Positions 53,544 through 63,265 of a stretch of 64,000 nucleotides of DNA are shown in pieces; position 1 is the stretch's first letter, and each line of letters starts with the position of its first letter. Origin of the DNA: Helicobacter sp. 11S02629-2. Lineage in GTDB: Bacteria > Campylobacterota > Campylobacteria > Campylobacterales > Helicobacteraceae. The stretch spans positions 124,001 through 188,000 of the forward strand of contig NZ_MLAN01000001.1 of assembly GCF_002272875.1 (NCBI RefSeq), in the 5' to 3' direction. A program made the translations under genes and the position numbers. The notes beneath the pieces were generated by a model that searched no databases, had not been told where the DNA came from, and saw nothing but the letters and a program-made list of their open reading frames with translations.

Positions 53544-53905
53544 GATTCTTCCTTGGACTTGCAGTCTTCATAGAACTCCCTACAGCTAGTGCAGTACTTT
53601 GCGTGAGGTTTTAGTTTTAATCTTTCTATACTTATGTCATCATCGCACATTTCACATATGCCATAGATTTCAGATTCTATCTTTTTAAGTGAGTTTTTTA
53701 TATCCACGATTTCGCTACGATACTTTTCTAGCACGCTAGTTTCAAGTCGTATTTGAGAGCGTAAAAAGACTGCATCTGCATTATCTTTTATCTCTTGTGC
53801 GTTTAGTTCTTTTATATGCCTACTCTGGGCTAAAGAGATGCCTTCTAAGTAGCTTAATCTTGCATTTAAAATATCACCTAGCTTTAGTATCTCTAAATGT
53901 CTCAT
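53540..53905 (-). CDS. DksA/TraR-family zinc-finger regulator
   Basis: A 121-residue small protein with an N-terminal helical hairpin (residues ~1-78) and a C-terminal four-Cys finger: CEMC, 17 residues, CTSC. DksA enters the RNA polymerase secondary channel and mediates the stringent response with ppGpp. At the coiled-coil tip the usual DxxDxA is replaced by DNADAV, so the effect on polymerase may be altered. Overlaps the upstream membrane-protein gene by 4 nt and lies 12 nt from accD. Confidence 0.85.
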   Translation of the reverse strand: MRHLEILKLGDILNARLSYLEGISLAQSRHIKELNAQEIKDNADAVFLRSQIRLETSVLEKYRSEIVDIKNSLKKIESEIYGICEMCDDDISIERLKLKPHAKYCTSCREFYEDCKSKEES

Positions 53906-53917
53906 GTGAACTTGCCT

Positions 53918-54799
53918 TTATTCTAAGGGATGACCGTGAAAAGAGTAGGCATCTTTTGTAGGGAGGAGTAGTGAGATTAGATTACTTATAGTGTCTTTTA
54001 GACTTGGTCTAGATACGACCATATCTATAAGACCATGTTCTAATAAAAACTCAGCTGTTTGAAAGCCTTCTGGTAAGTCAGCACCTATAGTTTGCTTTAT
54101 AACCCTAGCACCGGCAAAACCTATAATGGCACCGGGCTCTGCTATGATGATATCTCCTAAGAAGGCAAAAGAAGCACTTACGCCTCCAAAGGTTGGATTA
54201 GTAAGGACTGATATATAAGGTAGGTTGGCATCACTTAGCTTATTAAGTGCAGTTGAAGTCTTAGCCATCTGCATTAAAGAGTAAGTAGATTCTTGCATCC
54301 TAGCACCCCCTGAGGTTGAAACTATGATCAAGGCTTGTCTTTTAGCAACTGCCCTATTTATAGAACGCACTATCTTTTCACCTTCAACTGAGCCAAGACT
54401 TCCACCCATGAAGTTAAAGTCAAAGACGCAAAGCTGTACTTCCCTACCATTTATCAAAGCTTCACCTGAGATAACAGCACTATTTTTCCCAGTCTTTGCT
54501 AGGGCTTCTTCCATCCTTTTTTTATAACTCTTTTTATCTACAAAGTTTAAAGGGTCATTAGCCATCAAGTTGGCATTTAACTCTATAAAGCTATCTTTAT
54601 CACACAAGATATCTAGTCTCTCTTTAGCCGAAATCTTAAAGTGATAAAAACACTTTGGACAGATATGCTTATTTTCCGCTATCTCTTTGTTATAGATTAG
54701 TGCCCCACAACCCGGACACTTAGTCCAGTGCACTGAGGTATCTTTAGTGCTTTTGGCTTCATCGCGCCTAAAGTTAGAAAAAAAATCTGAAAATTTCAT
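53918..54799 (-). CDS. accD: Acetyl-CoA carboxylase carboxyltransferase beta subunit
   Basis: AccD with AccA moves the carboxyl from biotin to acetyl-CoA, giving malonyl-CoA for fatty acid synthesis. The N-terminal zinc ribbon has C28, C31, C47 and C50. The crotonase-like carboxyltransferase domain shows GGSLGSVEGEKIVRSIN, VSTSGGARMQES and LTNPTFGGVSASFA with AEPGAIIGFAGARVI. 293 residues, normal. Its ATG overlaps the stop of the IMPase-like gene by one base. Confidence 0.95.
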   Translation of the reverse strand: MKFSDFFSNFRRDEAKSTKDTSVHWTKCPGCGALIYNKEIAENKHICPKCFYHFKISAKERLDILCDKDSFIELNANLMANDPLNFVDKKSYKKRMEEALAKTGKNSAVISGEALINGREVQLCVFDFNFMGGSLGSVEGEKIVRSINRAVAKRQALIIVSTSGGARMQESTYSLMQMAKTSTALNKLSDANLPYISVLTNPTFGGVSASFAFLGDIIIAEPGAIIGFAGARVIKQTIGADLPEGFQTAEFLLEHGLIDMVVSRPSLKDTISNLISLLLPTKDAYSFHGHPLE

Positions 54800-55662
54800 T
54801 ACATGCCTACTATTTGATTTAAAGTTGTTTGATTATTAGAAATTGCAACATAGTCTTTTGTGCCTTCACTCATCTTAGAAAAGGGTATATTTAAAGCATA
54901 TACTCCTAAGTTGCCATAGACATATAGATCCCTTGATATAAAAAGACCAGCTAAGACATCATACCTTCTAGAGATCTCTAGCATGATGACAAACTTATAT
55001 CTAAAGGCAAAAGCTAGACTTAAAGCAGCAGCGCCTAACCCTCTAAACTTAAAGTGCCTATCTTTTAGATATCTTACATAATCTGGTGCAGTGTGTGCTC
55101 TTTCAAACACCCCACAAGAAGGTGCTACTGCATAGTTTTTTAGAGGCAAAGTTAAGCTTTTTATATCTACACTCATAAAGTCACTTACACTATCTATACT
55201 TTTTAGTTTAAAGGTTAGGGGTGTTTTTAACTCTAGATTAGAGTAGATGACTTCTAAAGAGATAAAGTTTATTACAAAGGCTTCAAGCACTCTATCTTCA
55301 GCCTGCAAGCATTTAGAATCTTTTTTTAAGCTATCTAAGTCTTTAACTTCACACAAAGCTAAAGAAGCACCATAATATGGAATCCCAGACTTTAGATTAT
55401 CACTGCCATCAAGAGAGTCTAAGACCAAAACCCTATTAGTAGCAATTTTGGCTTTTATAAAGCCACTTTCTTCAGAATCTAAATTACAGTAGTCCAAAAA
55501 GTGCTTGGCATAAACTTTCTCACTTAGTAAATCAGCCCCTATGCTTATATCCCCTCCAGCACCTTTAGTAAAAGACTTGATAAGATAGTCCCTATCTTTA
55601 TCAAACTCTTTTAACACTTCAAAAGATGCACGGATGGACTTTTCTAAAAAAATAGATTCCAT
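54799..55662 (-). CDS. Inositol monophosphatase-family protein
   Basis: A 287-residue protein of the Li-sensitive phosphatase fold. The N-terminal metal Glu appears in SEESGF, and the main motif reads VLDSLDGSDNLKSGIPYYG, like the family DPIDGTxNF but with SLDGSD. GDISIGAD resembles the family's GDxVTxxD. The C-terminal WDxAAG motif is altered to RYDVLAGLFI, so one metal ligand is kept (Asp) but the Trp is lost. The substrate is unknown (inositol or 3'(2')-phosphoadenosine are both possible). Lies between efp (6 nt) and accD (overlap). Confidence 0.7.
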   Translation of the reverse strand: MESIFLEKSIRASFEVLKEFDKDRDYLIKSFTKGAGGDISIGADLLSEKVYAKHFLDYCNLDSEESGFIKAKIATNRVLVLDSLDGSDNLKSGIPYYGASLALCEVKDLDSLKKDSKCLQAEDRVLEAFVINFISLEVIYSNLELKTPLTFKLKSIDSVSDFMSVDIKSLTLPLKNYAVAPSCGVFERAHTAPDYVRYLKDRHFKFRGLGAAALSLAFAFRYKFVIMLEISRRYDVLAGLFISRDLYVYGNLGVYALNIPFSKMSEGTKDYVAISNNQTTLNQIVGM

Positions 55663-55668
55663 ATAAGA

Positions 55669-56232
55669 CTACTTAACTCTTTCTAGATATTCACCATTTT
55701 CAGTATTTACTCTTATAACTTCACCTTCTAAAACGTGAAAAGGTATCTGTACTACAGCACCTGTCTCAAGAGTGGCTGGCTTTTTACCAGCACTACTTGT
55801 ATCGCCTTTAAAGTTAGGAGGAGTGCTTATTATTTTAAGCTCAACTACTTGAGGTACTTCTATAGATATAGCTTTGTTGTTAAACATAAGCACAGACACA
55901 CTCATACCATCTAGTAGCCACTTAGTATTACTCCCTATCTGACCTTCAGTTAGTGCTATTTGCTCATAGCTAACAGTGTCCATAAACTGGTAGTTATCCC
56001 CATCGTGATACAAAAACTGCATGCTTTTTTCTTCTAAGTTTGGCTCTTCACACTTATCGCCAGCGTGGAAAGTCTTTTCTATAACTTTTCCATCTAAGAA
56101 AGACTTTATCTTTGCCCTCACAAAAGCAGCGCCTTTGCCCGGTTTTACGTGTTGATACTCAGTGATTCTATAAGGTATACCATCAAGTTCGATTTTCAAG
56201 CCTTTTTTTAACTCACTCATTCCAATAGCCAT
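55669..56232 (-). CDS. efp: Elongation factor P
   Basis: EF-P helps ribosomes through polyproline stalls. The three-domain fold is visible: the KOW-like domain with the modification lysine K33 in KPGKGAAF (a Lys as used with EpmA-type lysylation), the OB domain around residues 65-125 and the C-terminal domain ending GEYLERVK. 187 residues is normal. The modification enzymes are not in this window. The RBS is AAGGAAAT upstream of the ATG. IMPase-like gene follows 6 nt later. Confidence 0.95.
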   Translation of the reverse strand: MAIGMSELKKGLKIELDGIPYRITEYQHVKPGKGAAFVRAKIKSFLDGKVIEKTFHAGDKCEEPNLEEKSMQFLYHDGDNYQFMDTVSYEQIALTEGQIGSNTKWLLDGMSVSVLMFNNKAISIEVPQVVELKIISTPPNFKGDTSSAGKKPATLETGAVVQIPFHVLEGEVIRVNTENGEYLERVK

Positions 56233-56292
56233 ATATTTCCTTCTTCTTAAAAATTATCGCAATTCTAGCAAAATTAACTTTTTAAAAACCTT

Positions 56293-59200
56293 TTATTGTT
56301 TTAGTGCATGTCGCCCTAGGTTTCCATACCTGTGAAAAGATATGCTTGCACTTTGCTCTTGATGGTAGTTAAGTAGCTCTAAGTAGCCATTCATCATAGG
56401 TTTTTTGTGGAAAACTACTTTGCCATAGCTTGCAGCCTTTTTGAAAACTATATCTTCAGTGCTAGCTTCTATTATGTACCTGATTAGATCATAATCTTTA
56501 GTCTTACTAGCAAAGTCTTCTAAGCTTTCATGGACTACTTCTACATCTTTTAAGTCTACATACTTAAAGCACTCTAAAACTAAGCCTATTTGCTCACTTG
56601 CCCCTGCTGGACTTAAACTTAAGGTTAGCTTAGACTTAGTAAGTGAGCAAGCAGCGATAACTGCAAATATGTCTAATAAACTATTTTCATTATGCACTCT
56701 AAAGCAGACTTTTTTAACTGCGTTGTAAGAAAAGATATTATTCTCCCCTCTTATGTGGACATACTCTTTTGGACTTGCAAACTCTTTTTCATAAAAATAA
56801 GCATAGTTTCTAGCTAGTGCTAGTACTTCTTGCATCTCTGTTTTAAAGCTACTATCTTTTAACTTAGAATCAAGCAAGAACTGCAGTCTTGAAGTGATAT
56901 TAGAATCTTTTGACTTTTGCTTATCTAAGCTTCCGCTTGCTTCTACAAACTGTGTCACATAGTTATAAAATCCTACTTTTCTCCCAAAGCCTATAGCTGA
57001 TTTTTTGATACCTCCAAAAGGCTGTCTTAAGACTATAGCTCCAGTTGTGCTTTTATTAATATATAAGTTTCCAGCTTCTATATTTTCTAGCCAGTAGTCC
57101 CACTCTCTTTCATCTAAGCTTTCAAGTCCTGAAGTTAGACCATAACCAGTATCATTAACCATGCTTATAGCGTGCTTTAAGTCTTTAGCACACATGACAG
57201 ATAAGATAGGTGCAAAAAGCTCATTGTTATGACAAAAGTCTCCTTCTGTAGTCCCATATCTAATAGAAGGCTTTAAGGCATAGTTGTTGTTTTCTACATA
57301 GCTTGGTTTTAGTACCCAACTTTCATCTTTATCAAGCTTATCTAGTGCAAGCTGTGCATTTTTATTATCCTTTGGTGCTATGGCTAGTAAACCTATCCTA
57401 TTTTTAAGATCAAAAGGACTACCTACATTTAGACTACTAGCTGCATCTACTAGGGTGTTTTTAAAGTTTTCATCATTATAGACTTCTTCTTCTAGTATAA
57501 GTAAAGACGTAGCTGAGCACTTTTGACCAGAGTTAGAAAAGGCTGAGTGAACTACGTTTTTAATAGCTTGGTCTCTATCTGAAAGCTTAGTGACTATAGT
57601 CGCGTTTTTACCGCCTGTTTCAGCACTTAGATATAAGGTAGGATTTTTTTTCAAAATCTCATAAGCAGTATCTTCTCCACCTGTAAGTATGGCAAAGTCT
57701 ACTTGACCTAAAAGATACTCATTTACATCCTTCCCACTACTTGGTAAAAAGACAAGATAGTCTTTTGGCAATCCTGCTTCATAAAAGCACTTAACTATTA
57801 ACTCGCCCACACTTACACTAGTATTAGATGGTTTATATATCACTCTATTACCACTTGCTAGGGCTGAGCTAATACTTCCAACTGAGATACCTACTGGGAA
57901 GTTCCAAGGAGTGATTGCTACTCCTATGCCTTTTGGAGTAAAGCTTAGCTCTTTGTTATCATCAACTAGCTTTTTCATAGAGTGAGGGTAGAATCTTAAA
58001 AAGTCAATCGCTTCACTCACTTCAGCATCAGTCTCTACAAAAGTCTTTCCAACTTCTAATGCACTAAGCCCTATAAAGTCACCTCTTTTACTAGCTATGA
58101 CTTCAGCAGTTTTAAGTAGTATCTCACCTAGTTCTAAAAAGCTTAAAGTATTTTTAGATTCTTTTAAAAAGCTTACGGCTTTGTTTATAGAATCTTTATT
58201 TGCATTATAAACAGTGCCGATTTTTTCACCACTACCTTTTTTAAGCACATCTTTTGCTATATCTTTAGGAGTGTCTTCTCCTATGATAGGGCTTATCTCT
58301 AAGCCTTTTAAGTTTTCATATTTTGCTTTGATGCCTAGTGCCCATTCTTGATTAGGCTTTAAGATAAAGTCTGTATCTGCTTCATTTTCAAAAGTACTTA
58401 GCCTTTCTTCAAGATTAGTGATATTTAGATCTAGTTTTTCAGTAAGTCTGTTTTGAACTCTATAGCTTTCAGTCCTTAAAGTAGCCATGCCCTCTATTGA
58501 CTTTGTGAAAATCTCTTCTTGGTCTTTCCACTCTTTACTTCCCACGCTTAAAGAAAAGGCATGACGCATGAAGTTAGCCTCATTAGTATTTTCATCAAGA
58601 CGCCTTATAAGATAGGCTATGGCATTATTAAAGTGAGCGTCATTACAAACGGGCGCATAAAGTATAAGAGGGTTGGTTTGAGACACTAAAAAAGATGCCT
58701 TCATATTCATACCTTCTAGCATCTCAAAAGTAAAGCTTGGCCCTGCTCCTACTTCTTTGATACGCTCTATGGCATAAGCTATCTGAAAGATATTATGAGA
58801 GGCTATACCTATATCTACATACTTATAGTTTTCATTATCAAGTACATAGTTTAGCATCCTGTTATAGTTAGAATCTGTATCTATCTTACTTCTAAAAGTA
58901 GGCAGTGGCCAGTCTCTAACTGAAGCTATGGTCTCTTCAGATTCCATATTAGCACCTTTTACTAGGCGGATCTTAATAGGCGGCTTGCCACTTTCTACTC
59001 TAGCTTTTGAAAACTCAACTAGCTTTTTAAGATAGTTATAAGAATCTGGTATATAAGCCTGAAGCACGATACCTGCTTTTATGTCAAACTTTGATATAGA
59101 CTCCATAAAGCTTGCAACTGTTAGCTCTAAGTCTTTAAACTCTTCCATGTCTAGGTTTATAAACTTCTTAACTTCACCTTTTGAGTGCTCTGCTGCTATA

Positions 59201-59820
59201 GTGTAAAGTTTATCAAGCCTTTTTACTATCTCACTTTTAGACCAATCAAAATCAAGTATATTAATCTGAGAAAAGATAGTAGTTATCTTTATAGAAATGT
59301 AGTTTATGTAGTCAGATTTCAAAGCCTCTTCATATTTGCGCATCCTATAACTTGCTTCACCTTCACCTAGGACTTCTTCTCCTATAAGGTTTACATTTAA
59401 TGTGATATTTTGCGTTTTGCGTTTTTCAACATGGGCTTTTAGCTTAGCTGGTGCGTCATCTAAAACCATGGCCTTTGTATCATTTTTTAGCTTAGAGACA
59501 AAGAGGTTAACACTCATAGAAGGTAGGCTCTTACCAACCCCTAAGAATAAAAATAGCAAGAACTTCTCACCTGAAGTAAAAAAGTCTGCCATACCATACT
59601 TTGCAAGTATGGAAGATATAAGCTCATGGGATGTAGCAGCATCTTTAGACCTAAAACTTCTATCAAGCAGTTCTATAAGCATGACTTTGTTGCTTGGATT
59701 AGCAAGTAGCTTTTTCATCTTATCTCTAAAACTCTGTTCTGTCTTATCTACATCAGTATTGATGCTAGTTTGAAGACTTTTAGCTAGTGCTATGCTTTTT
59801 TCGATGATGGTAGATGACAT
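56293..59820 (-). CDS. putA: Bifunctional proline dehydrogenase / P5C dehydrogenase
   Basis: PutA oxidises proline to glutamate in two channelled steps, passing electrons to the quinone pool. The 1175 residues hold a proline-dehydrogenase barrel (about 90-470; IRLVKGANMESEE), an aldehyde dehydrogenase domain (about 520-960; catalytic Glu in LSAETGGKN, catalytic Cys in SGQKCSATS), and a C-terminal ALDH-like domain ending in a conserved SFHRYGNLG motif typical of long PutA types. No DNA-binding ribbon-helix-helix domain is present, so it does not autorepress. The frame opens 54 nt earlier, but GAGGAAA before MSSTI decides the start. Helicobacter uses proline as a preferred respiratory substrate. 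Confidence 0.95.
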   Translation of the reverse strand: MSSTIIEKSIALAKSLQTSINTDVDKTEQSFRDKMKKLLANPSNKVMLIELLDRSFRSKDAATSHELISSILAKYGMADFFTSGEKFLLFLFLGVGKSLPSMSVNLFVSKLKNDTKAMVLDDAPAKLKAHVEKRKTQNITLNVNLIGEEVLGEGEASYRMRKYEEALKSDYINYISIKITTIFSQINILDFDWSKSEIVKRLDKLYTIAAEHSKGEVKKFINLDMEEFKDLELTVASFMESISKFDIKAGIVLQAYIPDSYNYLKKLVEFSKARVESGKPPIKIRLVKGANMESEETIASVRDWPLPTFRSKIDTDSNYNRMLNYVLDNENYKYVDIGIASHNIFQIAYAIERIKEVGAGPSFTFEMLEGMNMKASFLVSQTNPLILYAPVCNDAHFNNAIAYLIRRLDENTNEANFMRHAFSLSVGSKEWKDQEEIFTKSIEGMATLRTESYRVQNRLTEKLDLNITNLEERLSTFENEADTDFILKPNQEWALGIKAKYENLKGLEISPIIGEDTPKDIAKDVLKKGSGEKIGTVYNANKDSINKAVSFLKESKNTLSFLELGEILLKTAEVIASKRGDFIGLSALEVGKTFVETDAEVSEAIDFLRFYPHSMKKLVDDNKELSFTPKGIGVAITPWNFPVGISVGSISSALASGNRVIYKPSNTSVSVGELIVKCFYEAGLPKDYLVFLPSSGKDVNEYLLGQVDFAILTGGEDTAYEILKKNPTLYLSAETGGKNATIVTKLSDRDQAIKNVVHSAFSNSGQKCSATSLLILEEEVYNDENFKNTLVDAASSLNVGSPFDLKNRIGLLAIAPKDNKNAQLALDKLDKDESWVLKPSYVENNNYALKPSIRYGTTEGDFCHNNELFAPILSVMCAKDLKHAISMVNDTGYGLTSGLESLDEREWDYWLENIEAGNLYINKSTTGAIVLRQPFGGIKKSAIGFGRKVGFYNYVTQFVEASGSLDKQKSKDSNITSRLQFLLDSKLKDSSFKTEMQEVLALARNYAYFYEKEFASPKEYVHIRGENNIFSYNAVKKVCFRVHNENSLLDIFAVIAACSLTKSKLTLSLSPAGASEQIGLVLECFKYVDLKDVEVVHESLEDFASKTKDYDLIRYIIEASTEDIVFKKAASYGKVVFHKKPMMNGYLELLNYHQEQSASISFHRYGNLGRHALKQ

Positions 59821-59934
59821 ATATGGTTTCCTCTTTGATTTTAGTATATAAAGTAAACAAATTCTATCACACAACCTAGTTTTAAAACTTTTGAAAATAT
59901 TAGAAAAATATATATTTTATACATTATGTAACTT

Positions 59935-59978
59935 AAAGTTACTATAAAAAATGCATAAATGACCATAAAGTTACTATA
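59935..59978. promoter_or_regulatory. Pair of 12-nt direct repeats between putA and the PEBP gene
   Basis: AAAGTTACTATA occurs exactly at 59935-59946 and 59967-59978, with start-to-start spacing 32 bp (about three helix turns), in the region divergent between putA and the 60063 gene. This arrangement suits a dimeric regulator on one DNA face. The regulator is unknown. Confidence 0.4.
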
Positions 59979-60062
59979 GTGCTAAGTTAAAGCTCTATTT
60001 TCTAAATCTTAATGCCATTTACTTAGAATCCAAGTTCACATTAATGCAAAAAAGGAGTAAAA

Positions 60063-60617
60063 ATGCACTTTATAAAAGTAAAACTACCAGACTTACAAAA
60101 AGATGGCTACTTAGGTGATAAATATGGTGGCAACGCAGAGGCAAAGTATAAAAATGAAAATGGTGATGCTATCTACTCGCCTGCTATAGAGTGGGATGCC
60201 GTGCCTAATGCTAAGTCTTACTGCCTAGAGTTAATAGACTATGACGCAACTCCAGTTGTAGGCTTTATAGTGCCTCACTGGGGCGTTATAGACCTAAAAA
60301 CACCTTCTTTAAAGGAAAATGCCTCAAGTAGTGATAAAAGCTTACTTCAAGCAGTTAATGTTAGGGCTAGAGGGCTTTATAGAAGTGATATAAAAACACA
60401 AGAAGAAAAAGATAGGCTAAATGCCGCTGCTTCTTTTTATATAGGACCTAGACCACCAGATAAAGACCACAACTATCACATCAACGTCTATGCCCTTGAT
60501 ATAGAAAGCTTAGACTTAAAAGTGCCTTTCTTCTTAGGCGATATGATGTCTAAGATGTATGGTCACATCATAGCTCAAGGCTCAACTCACTTTAGATATA
60601 AAAGATGTATGAGTTAA
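60063..60617 (+). CDS. PEBP-family protein (YbhB/YbcL type)
   Basis: A 184-residue phosphatidylethanolamine-binding-protein-like protein. Seen: YSPAIEWDAVPNAKSYCLELIDYDATP (described as SPAIEWDAVPNAKSYC and LELIDYDATP), VPHWGVIDL, and GPRPPDKDHNYHINVYALDI followed by YGHIIAQGSTHF. These match the family ligand-pocket motifs (DPDAP, GPxPPxxxHxYxF). No signal peptide, so cytoplasmic. Function of the bacterial family is mostly unknown; some inhibit proteases or kinases. Preceded by AAAGGAG. Divergent from putA. Confidence 0.88.
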   Translation: MHFIKVKLPDLQKDGYLGDKYGGNAEAKYKNENGDAIYSPAIEWDAVPNAKSYCLELIDYDATPVVGFIVPHWGVIDLKTPSLKENASSSDKSLLQAVNVRARGLYRSDIKTQEEKDRLNAAASFYIGPRPPDKDHNYHINVYALDIESLDLKVPFFLGDMMSKMYGHIIAQGSTHFRYKRCMS

Positions 60618-60662
60618 AGTTTTAGTGTTTTAATATAGTTTTAGTCTCTTTATATAGCCATT

Positions 60663-60692
60663 TGCCACGCTTATTGCAACAAACGTGGCAAA
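60663..60692 (+). terminator. Terminator-like hairpin after the PEBP gene
   Basis: TTGCCACG (60663-60670) and CGTGGCAA (60685-60692) give a perfect 8-bp stem with a 14-nt loop, 46 nt past the stop; no T-run follows on the plus strand. Confidence 0.45.
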
Positions 60693-60810
60693 AAGATATT
60701 TAAAAACATAAAACTATGACTAAGCTTTAAGTCAATCTAAGATAATAAAAAATCTTTATACAACTATTTTTTTCTTACATAATCTTTAGTCTTTTTTATA
60801 AACTATCCCC

Positions 60811-60825
60811 TAATAATTTTTATTA
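60811..60825. promoter_or_regulatory. Possible Fur box upstream of nrdG-nrdD
   Basis: TAATAATTTTTATTA matches the Helicobacter holo-Fur consensus TAATAATnATTATTA at 13 of 14 defined positions. It lies about 75 bp before the nrdG start. The region is very AT-rich, so chance matches are not rare. Confidence 0.3.
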
Positions 60826-60898
60826 AAAATAATAACCATTTTTATTTTATATAAAGCTATTTTGTTATATAGTTTTGACAAATTTAAGAGGGACAAAA

Positions 60899-61378
60899 GT
60901 GCTAAGGTTTATAAAAGAAGATGTTAGTATAGGACTAATTGAACTACCTGATTTTATAAGCCTTATTATCCCGCTTTCAGGCTGTGGACAGGCTTGTCCA
61001 AGGTGTCATAGCAAGCATTTACAAAATCCTCAAAATGGCGAGATTTTAAGTCTTAAAGAGTTTGAAAGTTTATATCTTAAGTATAAAGAAAAAGTAGAAG
61101 TTATCTGCTTTTTTGGAAGTGCTTCACACTTAGAAAAGCTAGATAAGTTTATATTTAGTTTTCCTTTTAAGTATGCACTTTATTGTGGGCAAGATTTGGA
61201 TATAAGTCAAGCAAAAAAGCTTATGCTAAAACATAAGCTTAGCTTTTTAAAAATAGGCAGCTTTAAGTATCAACTAGGTGCCCTAGATTCAAAAACTACT
61301 AATCAAAAATTACTTTTTTTTGATTCCATAGATGGTGATATAAAAGATATCACATACAAGTTTCACCAAGCAAGCTAA
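60899..61378 (+). CDS. nrdG: Anaerobic ribonucleotide reductase activating protein
   Basis: NrdG is a radical-SAM enzyme that makes the glycyl radical in NrdD. The cluster Cys are C29, C33 and C36 (CGQACPRC, the CxxxCxxC type). The C-terminal half is short of some NrdG features, but the gene directly precedes nrdD (10 nt). The frame opens at 60875, but AAGAGGG lies 5-6 nt before GTG at 60899, which I take as the start (159 residues). The product needs oxygen-free conditions, unusual for microaerophilic Helicobacter. Confidence 0.85.
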   Translation: MLRFIKEDVSIGLIELPDFISLIIPLSGCGQACPRCHSKHLQNPQNGEILSLKEFESLYLKYKEKVEVICFFGSASHLEKLDKFIFSFPFKYALYCGQDLDISQAKKLMLKHKLSFLKIGSFKYQLGALDSKTTNQKLLFFDSIDGDIKDITYKFHQAS

Positions 61379-61388
61379 AGGAGCAAAG

Positions 61389-63218
61389 ATGATAACACTA
61401 ACTAAAAACCAGTTAGATGAAAAACTAAGGTATGCTAAAAGCTACATAGAAACAACGCACAACAACTCAACTCTTAGCGAGGTTGACCCAAATGCAAATG
61501 TAGATAAAAAGACGATTGCAACTTTAGGGGCTGAGTTTTTTAAAGACGCTGCTATGCAGGTTAATCGCTACGCTTTAGGAGAAAGGATTGAAGTACTTTT
61601 TGGTACAAAATCAAGGCAAAACTATGAAGATATGCTTTCTTCTCATCTTATCTACTCTCATGATGAATCTGTGCTTTTTGCAAGGCCTTATTGCGTGGCA
61701 ATCGATCTTTACCCCTACATCCAAAAGGGCAATAAATGCGTAGGTGGGCTAAGTGAAGCACCTAAACATCTATCTAGTTTTTGTGGTAGCTATGTCAATC
61801 TTATCTTTATGATAGCAGGACGCTTTGCAGGTGCGATTGCAGATGTTAGCCTTCTTACGTATTTTGATTACTTTGCAAGGAAAGACTTTGGGGATGATTA
61901 TTTAAAAACACATAAAGAAGTTATCATCGGGCATTTTAAGCAAGTTATCTACACGCTTAATGAGCCAGCAGGTGGACGGGGCTATCAAGCAGTTTTTTAT
62001 AATACTTCTATTTTTGATAAATACTATTTTGAAGCGCTTTTTTCTCATATTACACTGCCTGATTTCTCTAATCCAAAGTGGGAAAGCGTAGAGAAGCTAC
62101 AACGCTTTTTTATGGCGTGGTTTAATAAAGAAAGAGAAAGGGCCATCCTTACTTTTCCAGTTATAACTGCTGCTTTCATCACAGAGCTTGATAGCAAGAC
62201 TAAGAATCTTATGCCAAAAGATCTAGACTTTTTAGACTTTATAAGCGAAGAGATGTCAAGGGGTAATAGCTTTTTTATCTATAGTAGTGATAATGCAGAT
62301 TCTTTATCATCTTGCTGTCGGCTTAAAAATGAGATCACAAAAGATATGAAAAATACCTTTGCTTACACACTTGGAGGGACTGGCATAAGCACAGGGTCAA
62401 TCAAGGTTTTTACTATTAATATCAACCGCCTAGTTCAAAAAGGCTATAACTTAGAATCCATAGTAAAAGAAGTGCAAAAGTTTCTTGTGGCATTTCGCGA
62501 TTTAGTAGAAGATAATCTAAAGCATGGCTTACTACCTGATTATGATGCAGGTTTTATTAGCGCTGATAAGCAGTATTTAACTATTGGCATAAATGGCGTG
62601 GTAGAAAGTGCTGAGTTTTTAGGGTTTGAGATAAGTAATAATGAAAAGTATAAGGCTTATTTAAGTGGGCTATTTCAAAAAATTGCAAGTTTAAATAAAA
62701 AATATAGCCAAATTTATACTCAAAAGATGGGCTATAAGATCCGCTTTAATACTGAACAAACCCCCTGTGAAAATCTAGGTGCAAAAAATGCAAAATGGGA
62801 TAAAAACGATAACTTATTTGTACCGCGCGATGTTTATAACAGCTACAACTATGTCGTAGAAAGTGACGCACTAGATATCTTTGAAAAGTTTGACTTATAT
62901 GGAAGTGGGGTTACAAAACATCTTGATGGAGGCAGTGCCTATCATATGAACTTATGTGAATTGCCAACTAAAAGTGTATTTAAAAAACTAGTACTTTACT
63001 CAGTCAAAGTTGGCTGCAACTACTGGACTTTTAACGTCAAAGCTACTTGTTGTAATAATAAAGAGTGTGGTTATATCAACAAACACACAAAAGATCATTG
63101 CGTGAAATGTGGAAGTAAAGATATAGATTATGCAACGCGTGTTATTGGTTATTTAGTACGTGTGGGAAGTATGAGCACTGAAAGAAAGCAAGAATCTAAA
63201 AGACGCTTTTATGCATAA
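61389..63218 (+). CDS. nrdD: Anaerobic ribonucleoside-triphosphate reductase (class III)
   Basis: NrdD reduces ribonucleoside triphosphates to deoxynucleotides without oxygen. The glycyl radical residue is G587 in RVIGYLV near the C terminus, and a four-Cys zinc site lies just before (TCCNNKECGYI...CVKCG). 609 residues without an N-terminal ATP-cone domain, so allosteric control by dATP is likely absent. RBS AAAGGAG before the ATG. Codon choice (for example CGC and GCG) looks slightly different from the neighbours, which may hint at transfer. nrdG is upstream in the same operon. Confidence 0.93.
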   Translation: MITLTKNQLDEKLRYAKSYIETTHNNSTLSEVDPNANVDKKTIATLGAEFFKDAAMQVNRYALGERIEVLFGTKSRQNYEDMLSSHLIYSHDESVLFARPYCVAIDLYPYIQKGNKCVGGLSEAPKHLSSFCGSYVNLIFMIAGRFAGAIADVSLLTYFDYFARKDFGDDYLKTHKEVIIGHFKQVIYTLNEPAGGRGYQAVFYNTSIFDKYYFEALFSHITLPDFSNPKWESVEKLQRFFMAWFNKERERAILTFPVITAAFITELDSKTKNLMPKDLDFLDFISEEMSRGNSFFIYSSDNADSLSSCCRLKNEITKDMKNTFAYTLGGTGISTGSIKVFTININRLVQKGYNLESIVKEVQKFLVAFRDLVEDNLKHGLLPDYDAGFISADKQYLTIGINGVVESAEFLGFEISNNEKYKAYLSGLFQKIASLNKKYSQIYTQKMGYKIRFNTEQTPCENLGAKNAKWDKNDNLFVPRDVYNSYNYVVESDALDIFEKFDLYGSGVTKHLDGGSAYHMNLCELPTKSVFKKLVLYSVKVGCNYWTFNVKATCCNNKECGYINKHTKDHCVKCGSKDIDYATRVIGYLVRVGSMSTERKQESKRRFYA

Positions 63219-63265
63219 ACTAGCTTAGAGGTTTATAAACTAGAGGTTTTGTTTTAAGATTCTAA

